DNA of 64,000 nucleotides from Chitinophaga agri (GCF_010093065.1 NZ_CP048113.1:2604001-2668000), one strand, 5' to 3'. Positions 15,458 through 25,368 are shown, counted from the first letter of the stretch. Program-made: numbers and translations. Notes: generated by a model not told the origin, from the letters alone.

Positions 15458-17338
15458 CTAGAATCCTATGTCATGAAAGTCTCCACCCAGCCTTGAACTA
15501 AAGTAGGCCAAAGTTTCCCTGTCCGTACAATAAACATAACAACCCTTCATTCCCCTGGTCATTAAAGTCCGATAAGTATTTTTAATGATCTTATCCAAGA
15601 GCTTTGCTCCCTCAACCGGATCCTGCTCAAGCATCTTCTTATATCCACGAACCGAGGAATCATTCTTAGAACGCTTATGTGGATTCGTAATAACCCGCCC
15701 ATTTCTTACTATAAAATCATCCCCGATAATTACCCCGATATAGTCCACCTCCAGTCCCTGGCAAGTATGAATACAGCCAATTTCATTCACTGAATCCGGA
15801 CTGATTATCCAGAGACTTCCATCTACCTTCAAATTCCATTTCATCCCAAAATCGAATGCTGGTATAACCACGTCGTTGACGGTCGGGTCATTCTTACTCT
15901 TCCAATCCCAGCAATAACCAGCGACGATACGAGCTTTATTATTAATCTGGTTTTTCTCTACAATGGCATGTTTAAGCGCTACCGGCGAGTCAAATACCCT
16001 GAAGTCATAATTAATACCTTCTAAGGAATCATTAGCTGTTTGACGAACTTGTAAAACATTGTCCAGCCAGGCAATGTATCCATCCGCACCTCCACAGCGA
16101 AATTGTGACTTCAATTCCATTTCCTGAACATTCGCGCCCGCAAGTTTTGCCCACCTATATATTTCCTCTACGGATCCAATGTCCTTCAAATGGATTCGCT
16201 GGTCTTCATCCATGAAAAACACGGTGAATTGAGAGGCATGGATAATCTCTTTAACCTGATTGACACCCTCATTCCCATATAATCCAGATTTTTCATTTAA
16301 CCGGTGTGCTTCATCTACAATAAGTGTGTCATACTGATTAGCCTTCGAGGTAATATATGCTCCGGAACCACCAAATAAATTCGAGATTACACTCTTTCGA
16401 AGTGAGCCCGTCAGTTTTTGCTCATATACGGCCCTAGGCGCCGCATTTTTAGATACATATTTCGTTAATAATCCACGGCTTGTTAGCTCCACTAACAAAT
16501 TAATTGCAACAACTGATTTCCCGGTTCCAGGACCACCTTTGACAATTAATACTTCCTTTTGATTAATATTTGCCTGTGCCGACAGCTGCAATACCGTTTC
16601 GTAGATTATCTTCTGATCATCAATCATAATGAATTCCCGGTTGCCGTTAAGCATTGCCACCATACTATCAGCGAGCATTTTTGACGGCCTTACTCTCCCC
16701 TGGTCAATTCTATACATGATCTTACGATCATCACCATACTTTATATGTTGCTTAATGAAATTTCTAAGTTTCTGAGCTTCCCCTTTTAAAAACAGTGGCG
16801 CCTTGTCAATATGATCCTGATAATGAGGATGTAAGATAACGTCGTCTGCCACGTAATTATGTAGATATGCACAGGATTTTAGCTGTATATCGTCCTTCTC
16901 AACCGTCTCATTAAAATTTGCAAGTAAGCTTGCATACGTCCATGCCTGGTAGGATGGATGTGTACATTCTCTGATACGACCACCTACAAAGGAATTTATT
17001 ACTGCGTCCTTTAATGACAATGTAGCCGTAGACCACTGCTTCAATTCGACAAGCACAACATAGTCCTTATTATTATCCCCTTTGCCTGTGAGTATAAAGT
17101 CAATTCTATTTGAGGTTTGTGGAATCTGAAACTCTATCGAAATACCACAAGTTTCCGGGATATCTGCATCATTCAAAACCTTGTCCATATATTGCATGGA
17201 GTTTCGCCAGGAAAGTACTTCCTGAGTTCCAGTTGTACGATTTAGGTTTTGTTTGAAAAAATTTAATATTTTGGCTTCTATACAGTCATTTAGCACGTCT
17301 TCTGAAAAGGACGCCTTAGTTGCCTGATATACAATCAT
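15458..17338 (-). CDS. PD-(D/E)xK nuclease fused to DUF2075 SF1 helicase
   Basis: 626 residues. The N-terminal domain has a nuclease-like core, D80 in NRIDFILTG and E98-x-K100 in VVLVELKQW. Residues about 240-620 are a DUF2075 (Schlafen-helicase-like) domain: Walker A GGPGTGKS (268-275), DEAH box VDEAHR (341-346), DEDQR, SQFRCGG, HTCQGLEVDYIG and TRGMKGCYVYCTD. It acts on DNA or RNA in the cytoplasm. A MazG-like pyrophosphohydrolase gene lies 34 bases upstream in the same orientation, a recurrent pairing. A role in defence or nucleic-acid repair is inferred. Confidence 0.88.
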   Translation of the reverse strand: MIVYQATKASFSEDVLNDCIEAKILNFFKQNLNRTTGTQEVLSWRNSMQYMDKVLNDADIPETCGISIEFQIPQTSNRIDFILTGKGDNNKDYVVLVELKQWSTATLSLKDAVINSFVGGRIRECTHPSYQAWTYASLLANFNETVEKDDIQLKSCAYLHNYVADDVILHPHYQDHIDKAPLFLKGEAQKLRNFIKQHIKYGDDRKIMYRIDQGRVRPSKMLADSMVAMLNGNREFIMIDDQKIIYETVLQLSAQANINQKEVLIVKGGPGTGKSVVAINLLVELTSRGLLTKYVSKNAAPRAVYEQKLTGSLRKSVISNLFGGSGAYITSKANQYDTLIVDEAHRLNEKSGLYGNEGVNQVKEIIHASQFTVFFMDEDQRIHLKDIGSVEEIYRWAKLAGANVQEMELKSQFRCGGADGYIAWLDNVLQVRQTANDSLEGINYDFRVFDSPVALKHAIVEKNQINNKARIVAGYCWDWKSKNDPTVNDVVIPAFDFGMKWNLKVDGSLWIISPDSVNEIGCIHTCQGLEVDYIGVIIGDDFIVRNGRVITNPHKRSKNDSSVRGYKKMLEQDPVEGAKLLDKIIKNTYRTLMTRGMKGCYVYCTDRETLAYFSSRLGGDFHDIGF

Positions 17339-17372
17339 AATTAGAGGTTAAACTTTGTAAGAAACTCAGAGG

Positions 17373-17708
17373 TTAGAGTTCATCATATTTTTTTGCTGAG
17401 CCCCGGGCTTTATCTATAGGATACTTCTCAGCATTCTTCCTGATTTTATCCAGTACGATCTGGTTGATATTTAAACCGTACCGCTCTGCCAGTAGAATCG
17501 CGTAAGCAAATACGTCCGCAAGTTCTTCCTGTATCTTTTCTTTATCAGCATCTTCTGCTTTTTTCCACAGAAACAGTTCGTTAAGCTCAGCAGCTTCAAC
17601 AGACAAGGCGAGGGCTAAATCCTTAGGGTTATGAAATTGCTCCCAATCGCGCTCATTTCTAAACTGAACTAAAGCTTTTTGTAAGTCCTTCCAATTTTCC
17701 ATATGCAA
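17373..17708 (-). CDS. MazG-like nucleotide pyrophosphohydrolase
   Basis: 111 residues from ATG 17708; a start at 17702 (MENWKDL) is equally plausible. It has the all-alpha NTP pyrophosphatase signature: the helix pair with SVEAAELNELFLW and the metal-binding EELADVFAYAILL. These enzymes hydrolyse (d)NTPs to NMPs and pyrophosphate, often cleaning damaged nucleotides. It is the first gene of an operon with the nuclease-helicase. Family is secure; substrate unknown. Confidence 0.88.
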   Translation of the reverse strand: MHMENWKDLQKALVQFRNERDWEQFHNPKDLALALSVEAAELNELFLWKKAEDADKEKIQEELADVFAYAILLAERYGLNINQIVLDKIRKNAEKYPIDKARGSAKKYDEL

Positions 17709-18077
17709 TTCAAAATATCATGAAAGTAGGTAAAAAATAGAAATCAGGTACACACAACAAAGAAAACTACATAAAATGATCAATTTAATATTAACAGTCT
17801 TGTCTCATGAGTTTAGTAGGTCTTTATGGAGATCGTGGCCGGGTTCTCTTCAGCCAGCAGTCTGGTGTCATTGATAGCCTTAACTATTGCAGTGACTCCC
17901 ACTCGACCACCTTTACCAATAATGTAGACGCCGCCTATGAAGTATCGGCAATGCCATATCGCCAAGACCAGATCCATTATTTGGCCGGATCACCCCTCTT
18001 TCTGTCTCTTCTGCCCCGCCAGAAAATCCGGCGCAGGCTTTAACTTTGTCTTAATATTCATCAACAACCCTTCAAGT
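17709..18077. other. Intergenic region with possible coding scrap
   Basis: This 369-base stretch must contain the divergent promoters of the MazG operon and the DinB-like gene. On the minus strand around 17806-17950 a short open frame (FIGGVYIIGKGGRVGVTAIV ... ISIKTY-stop) looks coding-like but has no good start and no recognised family; a remnant is possible. No further structure was found. Confidence 0.4.
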
Positions 18078-18686
18078 ATGAAACAGACAGTTTTTCTTGC
18101 AGTCATCCTGGCAACATTTGCCTTTATAGCACCCAATAGCCCCCTTACCAAAAAGGAACGGAAAGCCGCTATTGATTTATTGAAAAGCACCGAGAATGAC
18201 CTGTTGGGGGAAGTGAAAGGACTTAGTGAGGCACAATTGAAATATAAACCTTCACCCGACCGGTGGAGTGTTGAGGAATGTGTGATCCATATTGCCACTA
18301 CTGAAGAGATGTTGTGGCAAGCGACAGATGCCGGTATCAGGCAACCCGCTAATCCTGAGAAGCGTTCCGAAATAAAGATGACAGATGAGCAGCTTGTCAA
18401 AGGCGTAGAAGACCGCTTACAGAAACGGAAAACATCCGACAACCTCAAACCTGAAAACTCATCTTTCAAGTCTATGAATGAAGCACTGGAAAGCTTAAAA
18501 AACAGTCGCGGAAAGCTTACCGCTTATGTTAAGTCAACCGCTGATGACCTGCGCAACCATGTGCTCACCATGCCTTTTGGAAGCCTGGATTCCTATCAGA
18601 TGATATTGTTCATCGCTGCCCACAACGCCAGGCATACGCAACAAATAAGAGAAGTGAAGGCCGATGCGGGCTTCCCTAAAAACTAG
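18078..18686 (+). CDS. Exported DinB-like (DinB_2) protein
   Basis: 202 residues from ATG 18078. Signal peptide MKQTVFLAVILATFAFIAPN, then a four-helix DinB-like fold. The putative metal-binding His residues sit at the family positions: VIHIATTEEMLWQA and the C-terminal HNARHTQQIREV. DinB_2 proteins often are thiol-dependent enzymes, but the substrate is unknown. The longer upstream frame (to 17937) lacks a signal-like start, so 18078 is chosen. A terminator follows. Confidence 0.85.
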   Translation: MKQTVFLAVILATFAFIAPNSPLTKKERKAAIDLLKSTENDLLGEVKGLSEAQLKYKPSPDRWSVEECVIHIATTEEMLWQATDAGIRQPANPEKRSEIKMTDEQLVKGVEDRLQKRKTSDNLKPENSSFKSMNEALESLKNSRGKLTAYVKSTADDLRNHVLTMPFGSLDSYQMILFIAAHNARHTQQIREVKADAGFPKN

Positions 18687-18755
18687 TTCCTTTTACTTCG
18701 TATAAAAAACCGCTTACACTCTGTATAAAGCTTACCTCCATGCTGCATAAGAAAA

Positions 18756-18785
18756 CCTGTAAGTCAACACTTACAGGCTTTCTTT
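18756..18785 (+). terminator. Intrinsic terminator after DinB-like gene
   Basis: Perfect 8-bp stem CCTGTAAG / CTTACAGG with a 6-base loop, followed by CTTTCTTTAT. Confidence 0.75.
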
Positions 18786-18854
18786 ATGCATTTCAAAAAC
18801 TCTTAGCCCTTAGTTTCTACCGGCTATTACTCCTCCATCTACATCCCTGAAATT

Positions 18855-19379
18855 ATGCTATACAACTTCCCTTATTTCGGCGATATTAACATATCTGATC
18901 TAGAGGAATACTATTCACTGGACATTACATTGCTGGAAAAGCCGGTCAGTATTGACATGAATTTTATTGAGCAAGCTATAGATCAGACGTTGGCCAACAC
19001 GACCCATACATTTCTGGAGAACCTGGCGCTTTATAGAGAGCAAACAAACAAATACATCTACCAGGACTTCTTTGAGAGAGCTGGCGAAACGCATCCTTAC
19101 ATCACAGATATGCTGGAGGAGCTGGAGGACGCAGACTTATTGAACATGGAAGACGACCCGGCGAAAAAGGCACAGTATGAGCGCAATGGCTTTGATGACA
19201 GATCCGTGTACCTGCTGCAGAAACTACAACTCAAACGCATCGGATTATATCCGGATAGTGATGACTATTTCGCAATTTTCGATTATACCTTCGATCTTGA
19301 TGGAAGCCCCTGCAATCAGGTACTGGTCGTGATAACGGATCACAGGGGCGTGCCACAGCAGGTAGACTGGGAGAGCTAG
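18855..19379 (+). CDS. DUF2004-like protein
   Basis: 174 residues. The start MLYNFPYFGDINISDLEEYY resembles DUF2004 proteins, small cytoplasmic proteins with conserved aromatic residues at the N-terminus; the C-terminal half (YFAIFDYTFDLDG, LVVITDHRG) forms beta strands typical of the family. No catalytic motif is seen. Its 3' end overlaps the convergent hydrolase gene by four bases. Function is unknown. Confidence 0.7.
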   Translation: MLYNFPYFGDINISDLEEYYSLDITLLEKPVSIDMNFIEQAIDQTLANTTHTFLENLALYREQTNKYIYQDFFERAGETHPYITDMLEELEDADLLNMEDDPAKKAQYERNGFDDRSVYLLQKLQLKRIGLYPDSDDYFAIFDYTFDLDGSPCNQVLVVITDHRGVPQQVDWES

Positions 19380-20281
19380 CTGCAGTATGCCAGTATGATC
19401 TCACTAACTTCCTGTGGATTTTCCTCGAAAATGTAATGGCCGGTTAACGGGAGATGCACCAACTTATAATTTTCTGCTATCAAGGGTAATGAGTACTGAT
19501 AATAACCATATGAGACATTGCTGGCGATACCCAATACCGGCATTTTTAGTTGCCGGTAAGCCTTTGCATGCTCAATATCTTCATTAAACGTCTGATACCA
19601 GGCATTAGACGCGCGTATTCGCTCAGGTGAGTCATATACAGCAGCATAAACTTCTCTCTCAAAATCAGACATTTTGGAATCGTCTGTCATCACGTAATGA
19701 AACAACCAGTCCAGCAGGTAGCGATATCTTCCGGCCAGTAGTTTCTCCGGAAGCTCTTTCACCTGGTTAAAACCCATCCACCACGTATATGGACGTTGGT
19801 TGTCGATCTTATCCCCGAAGGTTCCCTGTGCAGGCATCAGCGGCATTTGCATCATGCCCTCGTTTGGATGCAGACCGTCTGCCAGCAGCAAACGTGATAC
19901 TACTTGTGGGAAATTGAAAGCAAGACTGCATGCCACCATACCTCCTATATCATGTCCGATCACGTTGACTGGTCCCAGCTCAAGCTGAAGAATTAATTCG
20001 TAGATATCTGCGGCCATTGTCTTCTTGTCATAGCCTGTTAATGGCGTAGCTGAACTACCCATACCACGGATGTCTACCACGATAACCCGGAAGTATCTGG
20101 CTAAATCCGGCGCTACCCTGTGATAAGAATACCATGTTTGCGGCCATCCCGGAAGACAGATCAATACGGGGCCCTGTCCTCCGTCAACGTAGTGCAGTTC
20201 TGTTCCGTTGACAGCTGCCATATGATTGGTGAAGCCATCCCACTGTTTGATCAGTTGGTCATCTTCATATATTTCTTTCAT
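19376..20281 (-). CDS. Alpha/beta hydrolase, epoxide-hydrolase/dehalogenase type
   Basis: 301 residues of the alpha/beta-hydrolase fold. Oxyanion motif LPGWPQTW (HGxP-like), nucleophile elbow GHDIGG with D111, and terminal His in LTGHYIFEE. An Asp nucleophile indicates the epoxide hydrolase/haloalkane dehalogenase branch rather than esterases. No signal peptide. It is the second gene after the NmrA-like reductase, 23 bases downstream, so the two probably work on related small molecules. Confidence 0.88.
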   Translation of the reverse strand: MKEIYEDDQLIKQWDGFTNHMAAVNGTELHYVDGGQGPVLICLPGWPQTWYSYHRVAPDLARYFRVIVVDIRGMGSSATPLTGYDKKTMAADIYELILQLELGPVNVIGHDIGGMVACSLAFNFPQVVSRLLLADGLHPNEGMMQMPLMPAQGTFGDKIDNQRPYTWWMGFNQVKELPEKLLAGRYRYLLDWLFHYVMTDDSKMSDFEREVYAAVYDSPERIRASNAWYQTFNEDIEHAKAYRQLKMPVLGIASNVSYGYYQYSLPLIAENYKLVHLPLTGHYIFEENPQEVSEIILAYCS

Positions 20282-20304
20282 ATAAATTGTTTTGCAATGG
20301 GGAG

Positions 20305-21189
20305 TTAATTCAAAGCGGTGGCTATTGACTGCCAGGCAATGCCAGGGTAACGGTTATTGTCAATTTCAGTATGTTGAGCAGCAAACATGCTATATAGATA
20401 TTGCATCTGTTGCCACACCGGGTATAATGCATGTTCCCCTTCAGGCTGCTCCTTGCGAATTTGGCTGATATAAGAGGAAAACGCTTCCAATGTTCCCCGC
20501 TCCCTGAGGTCGAAGCTGCTCCCGAACAACTGCTTTGCAACGTCTGCCAGTTCTAACGGACTGATTTGCGTTCCCGCAATCCGTAAATAGCGTGGTGTGG
20601 AGTCGTCCAAAGCAGCAGCTGCAGTATATGCGGCGGTATCATCTACTGTAGTAAAATCAATTCGCCAGTCCAATTTACCTGTGAAATATTCGATCCTGTG
20701 TTCTTTTGTATTGAGCAGCGGGATATCATATTTTAACACATGAGTGAATGCCCCGTTAAAAATGGACGTAGCGCGTATGTCGCTTTGGTCGATAATTGAC
20801 TGAAAGGTTTTTCGAAGATCAAAGTTCCTGTTATCGCCTGGCTGAAGTTTCGTATAGTCGGTGCAGAAGTCTGAGGGAATGAAGCGGGGCACTCCTGCTT
20901 TTATAGCAGCCTGTAGTAAGTGGGATTGTGCGGTAACAATGACATCGTGCAACCCTGCTAAAGCAGATACAACGCAGGATACTCCTTCACACGCAGCAAC
21001 GAGTCCGCTGATGTCAGACAGCTCCGTTTGAATAATTTCCACACCCATGTCCCGTAAACGGGAAATCTTAGCGCTTTTACTTTCAGGCCGTACTATCGCC
21101 CTGACAACGGCGCCTCTCCTTTTCAATTCAATGCATACCTTACTACCCAGGTCGCCGGTGGCTCCGGCAACTAAAATAACCTTATCCAT
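20305..21189 (-). CDS. NmrA-like NAD(P)-binding reductase
   Basis: 294 residues from ATG 21189 (MDKVILVAGATGDLGSKV). The Rossmann motif GATGDLG and the R/K pattern following (RAIVRPES) match the NmrA/isoflavone-reductase atypical SDR group. The longer frame starting at 21213 would add eight residues before the Rossmann strand and is less likely. It is cotranscribed with the alpha/beta hydrolase. The Crp/Fnr-type gene lies upstream on the same strand and may regulate the pair. Confidence 0.85.
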   Translation of the reverse strand: MDKVILVAGATGDLGSKVCIELKRRGAVVRAIVRPESKSAKISRLRDMGVEIIQTELSDISGLVAACEGVSCVVSALAGLHDVIVTAQSHLLQAAIKAGVPRFIPSDFCTDYTKLQPGDNRNFDLRKTFQSIIDQSDIRATSIFNGAFTHVLKYDIPLLNTKEHRIEYFTGKLDWRIDFTTVDDTAAYTAAAALDDSTPRYLRIAGTQISPLELADVAKQLFGSSFDLRERGTLEAFSSYISQIRKEQPEGEHALYPVWQQMQYLYSMFAAQHTEIDNNRYPGIAWQSIATALN

Positions 21190-21263
21190 AATGAGTTCAT
21201 AATTTGAACTCAAAACTATGAACCATCAACATGCAGAAAACTACCAAATGGTAGATAATCATC

Positions 21264-21863
21264 TTAACGCAGATTTTTACGTATCCTACTTAGGGCATTC
21301 GGTGTTATGCCCAGATAAGAGGCAAGCTGTCTGACAGAAATGAGCTGCATAAAACCAGGCTTTTCGAGAAATTCCAGGTACCGCTCTTCCACAGTCATTG
21401 TCTGAAAACGTATAATTTCATTTATCATTCTGACTGCCATAGCTTCCCAGGTCTTGCGCCCGAATTCCTGCCATATAGGCAACTCCTGATATAGTCTATC
21501 CATATCCTGTTTAGTGATACAATATAATTCAGCAGATGCCACTGCTTCGATATTGAATCGCGTGGGCAACCCGGGATGTAAACTGGATATCTCCGTGAAA
21601 AATTCATTGGGCTGAACGATCCATGCCGTCAGTTCGTGATTGTCCGCAAAGAAAAACCTTAAAGCACCGCTATGCAGGAAATAGTACTCATTTGCAATCT
21701 GCCCCCGCTTCAATAAAAGGTCTCCCCTGTTAACGGACTTAACATAAAAGCGGCTCATGATCTGTTCAAGATCGATATCGTCTATTGTAACCTTTGATTT
21801 AATATAGGCGCTTAGTTCCTGCATCTTATTGAATACGGATTTACTTACCGGGCAAATTTCCAT
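21264..21863 (-). CDS. Crp/Fnr-family transcriptional regulator
   Basis: 199 residues: cyclic-nucleotide-binding beta roll (about 30-120, RGDLLLKRGQIANEYYFLHS) and a C-terminal winged-helix (SVRQLASYLGITPNALSRIR). It belongs to the Bacteroidota Crp/Fnr group that lacks the iron-sulfur Cys of FNR. It may start at the internal Met14. It is separated from the NmrA-like gene by 74 bases, consistent with autoregulation or control of that operon. Confidence 0.88.
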   Translation of the reverse strand: MEICPVSKSVFNKMQELSAYIKSKVTIDDIDLEQIMSRFYVKSVNRGDLLLKRGQIANEYYFLHSGALRFFFADNHELTAWIVQPNEFFTEISSLHPGLPTRFNIEAVASAELYCITKQDMDRLYQELPIWQEFGRKTWEAMAVRMINEIIRFQTMTVEERYLEFLEKPGFMQLISVRQLASYLGITPNALSRIRKNLR

Positions 21864-22078
21864 GTAATTATCCCGTTTGGTAAATATAAAATTTAGTGAA
21901 GACTTTTCCGGTAACGCATACCCATATGTAGCGTACTCTGGGATAATCTGACTTTCGTATTACATCCATACACTTTACAATCAAGGTGTTCCCAATGGTT
22001 GTACAGTAGGAAAATATAGGATCTTTTGATCGGTGATAACTGACTTAGTAGAACTTATACTATATTCATTGCTTCAAA

Positions 22079-24649
22079 ATGCATCTTATGACATCACCCG
22101 TCTCCGACAATCATTCCTCCATACCAGTTTTTCTGGAGGCTGGTAGCGAAATGCAACGACGGATCAATGAATTAGACTGGTCGGCCACTCAGCTGGGGCC
22201 GATTGCAAACTGGCCGCCATGTCTTCGGACCACGTTGGGAATCATGCTTAATTCCCGTTTTCCCATGTTTCTTTTCTGGGGTGAAAAACATATCTGTTTT
22301 TATAATGATTCTTATAAACCGTCTCTGGGCAGGGAAGGTGAAGGCAAACATCCGGGTGCACTTGGCGGCATGGCAGAAAATGTGTTTGCAGAGATCTGGC
22401 CACTGGTAGGGCCACAGATAGTGGATGTAATGAGTACAGGCAGGGCTAACTGGTTTGAAGACGTACCTGTTCCAATGAGCAGGAACGGAAGAATTGAGGA
22501 TATCTACTGGACCTACAGTATGAGCCCTGTTATAAATCAGGATAATACAATTGAAGGGGTACTTGTTGTCTGCACAGAAACATTGGAAAAAGTACAGCAA
22601 CGACAGGCGCTTGAATGGAGTGAGTCACGTTTTCGGCAGCTTTTCAATTCCAATATTATCGGATTTATTACATGGCGCCTGGATGGTGAGATAACAGAGG
22701 CAAATGATGCATTCCTGGATATGACCGGATATAGCCGGCAAGATCTGGAGAACGGTCATATCAGCTGGTCTAATATGACGCCCCCCGAATGGACGAATAT
22801 CACACAAAAAGGATTGGATGAACTGGAAAAACATGGATATTTTGCACCATTCGAAAAGCAATTCTTTTGTAAAGATGGCAGCAAAGTGGATGTACTATTG
22901 GCAGGCACCTTTTATAAAGATTCCAGATCTGAGGGTATCGCATACATCCTGAATATATCAGAAAGAAAGAAAAATGAACACCTGATCGCGTTTCGTCTTC
23001 AGTTAGACGAAGCATTAAGAGGCCTGACAGATATACAGCAGATACAATATGAGGCTGCATGTACACTTGGAAGATATTTTGGAGCACACCGGGTAGGTTA
23101 CGCAGAGGATTATGGTGATGGCCAACGGGTGCGGGTAACACGTAACTACACCAATGGTATTCAGGGTATTGAAGGTATTTACTTTTATGATGATTACGGT
23201 CCTGCCCTACTCGATACATTGAAAAAAGGACTGACAGTCGTAAGAAGTGATATCGCCAATGATCCCTCTTTAAGTGAAAGGGAAAAAGAGGCGCACGCCG
23301 TACTGGAATTAGGCGCAACTGTGAATGTACCACTGACAAAAGATGGTAAACTTTTCGGTATCCTGTTTCTGCATTATAAAAATGCATATCACTTCAATAA
23401 AAGTGAAATTGCACTGATAGAAGAAACTGCCCAAAGAACGTGGGCAGCTCTCGAAACAGCCCGGGCACAGGCTGCACTGGAGGCTTCTGAACAAAAATAC
23501 TATACCCTTTTTGACTCAATTGACGAAGGCTATATCATCATTGAATTAATTTACGATGATGCAGGAAAACCGGTCGATTTCAAATACCTTGAGGTTAACA
23601 GATCTTTTGAACGACATACCGGCCTTAAGGATGCTGTCGGCAAATACGGCCATGAACTAACCCCCAATACTGAAAATGTATGGTTTGAGACATATCACCG
23701 TGTCTTAAAAACAGGGGAGCCCGTTCGCTTTGAAGAGTACAACGCCTTCACCAATAAATGGTATTCTACATTTGCTTTTGCCATTGGCACTTCAGGGGAA
23801 AACACTATTGCCATCCTCTTTAGTGACATTACGACTACCAAACTGACAGAACAACAACTACGGGAAAATGAAAGCAAACTGCAACTGCAGGTAGCTGCAA
23901 GAACTAATGAACTTTCAGCAGCCAATGCCGCCCTCCGGCAAATCAACAGTGAACTGTCCCGTACAAATACTAATCTTGAAGAATTTGCACATGCAGCGTC
24001 TCATGATCTGAAAGAACCAATTCGTAAAATAAGATTCTTTGCAAACCGCTTAAAAGAAAGACTTGAATCCAGATTGGCCGATGAAGAAGCGTATCTCCTT
24101 AGTAAGGTAGAAAGCGCAAGCCTTCGCATGGACGCGCTGGTAAACGATCTGTTAGTGTATTCGCATCTGGGTCACCAACCTATGGAACGCGAAATGGTTG
24201 ATATAGACGTCTTGTTAAGTCAGGTACTGGAAGACCTGGAGCTAGACATTGCAGAAAGCGGTGCAGTTCTCCGGACGCATCAGCTTCCCAAAATACAAGG
24301 GCATAAACGCCAGCTGCAGCAACTATTTCAAAACCTGATAAGTAATGCTATTAAATACAGGAAACCGGATGCTGTGCCTCGTATCACGATAACTGCAGCT
24401 GAGACTTCTGTAAACGATAAGCAATACATATGCCTTTCGGTTGCCGACAACGGTATCGGCTTTGATATGAAATACGCCGACGTGATTTTTAAGTTGTTCT
24501 CGCGACTCCATGGTAAAAGTGAATATCCAGGTACAGGTATTGGGCTATCCATAGTTAAAAAAGTCGTTGAAAATCACAATGGCTTTATTGAAGTAGTCAC
24601 TGCGGATAATCAAGGCGCCACATTCAAAATTTATCTACCCATCGGGTAA
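22079..24649 (+). CDS. PAS-GAF-PAS sensor histidine kinase
   Basis: 856 residues, no membrane segments, so a cytoplasmic sensor. Order: PAS-like (about 30-165), PAS (about 180-300), GAF (about 305-460), PAS (about 470-600), coiled coil, HisKA with H642 in AASHDLKEP, and HATPase with N box NLISNAIKY, G1 DNGIGFD and G2 GTGIGLSI. No receiver domain. A response regulator gene is not adjacent, so its partner is elsewhere. An ATG at 22088 is an alternative start. A hairpin follows the stop. Confidence 0.93.
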   Translation: MHLMTSPVSDNHSSIPVFLEAGSEMQRRINELDWSATQLGPIANWPPCLRTTLGIMLNSRFPMFLFWGEKHICFYNDSYKPSLGREGEGKHPGALGGMAENVFAEIWPLVGPQIVDVMSTGRANWFEDVPVPMSRNGRIEDIYWTYSMSPVINQDNTIEGVLVVCTETLEKVQQRQALEWSESRFRQLFNSNIIGFITWRLDGEITEANDAFLDMTGYSRQDLENGHISWSNMTPPEWTNITQKGLDELEKHGYFAPFEKQFFCKDGSKVDVLLAGTFYKDSRSEGIAYILNISERKKNEHLIAFRLQLDEALRGLTDIQQIQYEAACTLGRYFGAHRVGYAEDYGDGQRVRVTRNYTNGIQGIEGIYFYDDYGPALLDTLKKGLTVVRSDIANDPSLSEREKEAHAVLELGATVNVPLTKDGKLFGILFLHYKNAYHFNKSEIALIEETAQRTWAALETARAQAALEASEQKYYTLFDSIDEGYIIIELIYDDAGKPVDFKYLEVNRSFERHTGLKDAVGKYGHELTPNTENVWFETYHRVLKTGEPVRFEEYNAFTNKWYSTFAFAIGTSGENTIAILFSDITTTKLTEQQLRENESKLQLQVAARTNELSAANAALRQINSELSRTNTNLEEFAHAASHDLKEPIRKIRFFANRLKERLESRLADEEAYLLSKVESASLRMDALVNDLLVYSHLGHQPMEREMVDIDVLLSQVLEDLELDIAESGAVLRTHQLPKIQGHKRQLQQLFQNLISNAIKYRKPDAVPRITITAAETSVNDKQYICLSVADNGIGFDMKYADVIFKLFSRLHGKSEYPGTGIGLSIVKKVVENHNGFIEVVTADNQGATFKIYLPIG

Positions 24650-24658
24650 CGGAAACGA

Positions 24659-24685
24659 CAGCTGCATCTCAGAAAGATGCAGCTG
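24659..24685 (+). terminator. Hairpin after sensor kinase gene
   Basis: Perfect 11-bp stem CAGCTGCATCT / AGATGCAGCTG with a 5-base loop, nine bases after the stop. The T run behind it is weak, so it may terminate poorly or only protect the 3' end. Confidence 0.5.
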
Positions 24686-24768
24686 CCGTGTTGTGTATTT
24701 ACCTTTGAGCTGACAATGCTTTCAGCAATTTACCACAGCATATCTTCGTACGTTTGTGTCCAGGTATC

Positions 24769-25368
24769 TTATCCTATTACAGGGTAAGTCTGTCCGGTTT
24801 GCGCACCCAGGACACTCTTCACATAAGCCTGCCCTACTCTATGCATAGAAGCCGGAATATTACCCGGGAAATAAGGGAAATATGCAGGAGCTGCCTCCAC
24901 CACTCCCGGCGCTACAGCATTAATACGGATACCATTCTGTAGTTCTATCGCTGCTGAGCGGATAAAGCCGTCTATAGCTGCGTTTACTGTACTCACAGAA
25001 CATCCGAATGGAACAGGATCATTGGCTAAACTGCCAGACGTCAGTGTAAAGGAGCCTTTGGCCGAAATATACTTTTGGCCGATTAGAACCAAATTTACCT
25101 GAGACATGAGTTTACCATCAATGCTGATCCTGAAATTTTCATCTGTCATATCTGAAAATGGCCCGAAATACCCATCACCAGCTGCGCATATTACTGCGTC
25201 AAAAGAACCAACCTTTTTATACATCTCATCAATAGAGGCCGGATCGCAAATATTAGCCTGAATATCGCCACTTTTCAGACCCACTTTAATGATCTCATGT
25301 GCTGTTTCCAACGCGCTGACAATAGCTGATCCAATTACTCCTGCCGCTCCAATAATAATAATTTTCAT
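24769..25368 (-). CDS. Short-chain dehydrogenase/reductase
   Basis: 199 residues from ATG 25368 (MKIIIIGAAGVIGSAIV). Rossmann motif GAAGVIG, and a CAAGDGYFG segment at the NAG position. The active-site Tyr-x3-Lys position is altered to CSVSTVNAA, so catalysis is not assured. These compact SDRs are common partners of HxlR regulators; the divergent hxlR-type gene starts 110 bases away, with the shared promoter between them. Substrate unknown. Confidence 0.82.
   Translation of the reverse strand: MKIIIIGAAGVIGSAIVSALETAHEIIKVGLKSGDIQANICDPASIDEMYKKVGSFDAVICAAGDGYFGPFSDMTDENFRISIDGKLMSQVNLVLIGQKYISAKGSFTLTSGSLANDPVPFGCSVSTVNAAIDGFIRSAAIELQNGIRINAVAPGVVEAAPAYFPYFPGNIPASMHRVGQAYVKSVLGAQTGQTYPVIG

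Noticed and set aside
17807..18043. Plus-strand ORF of 78 codons upstream of the DinB-like gene
   Set aside because: No recognised sequence features; the coding-like signal there is on the minus strand and is itself weak.
22172..23387. Several minus-strand ORFs inside the sensor-kinase gene
   Set aside because: They are antisense shadows of a complete multi-domain kinase; no independent support.
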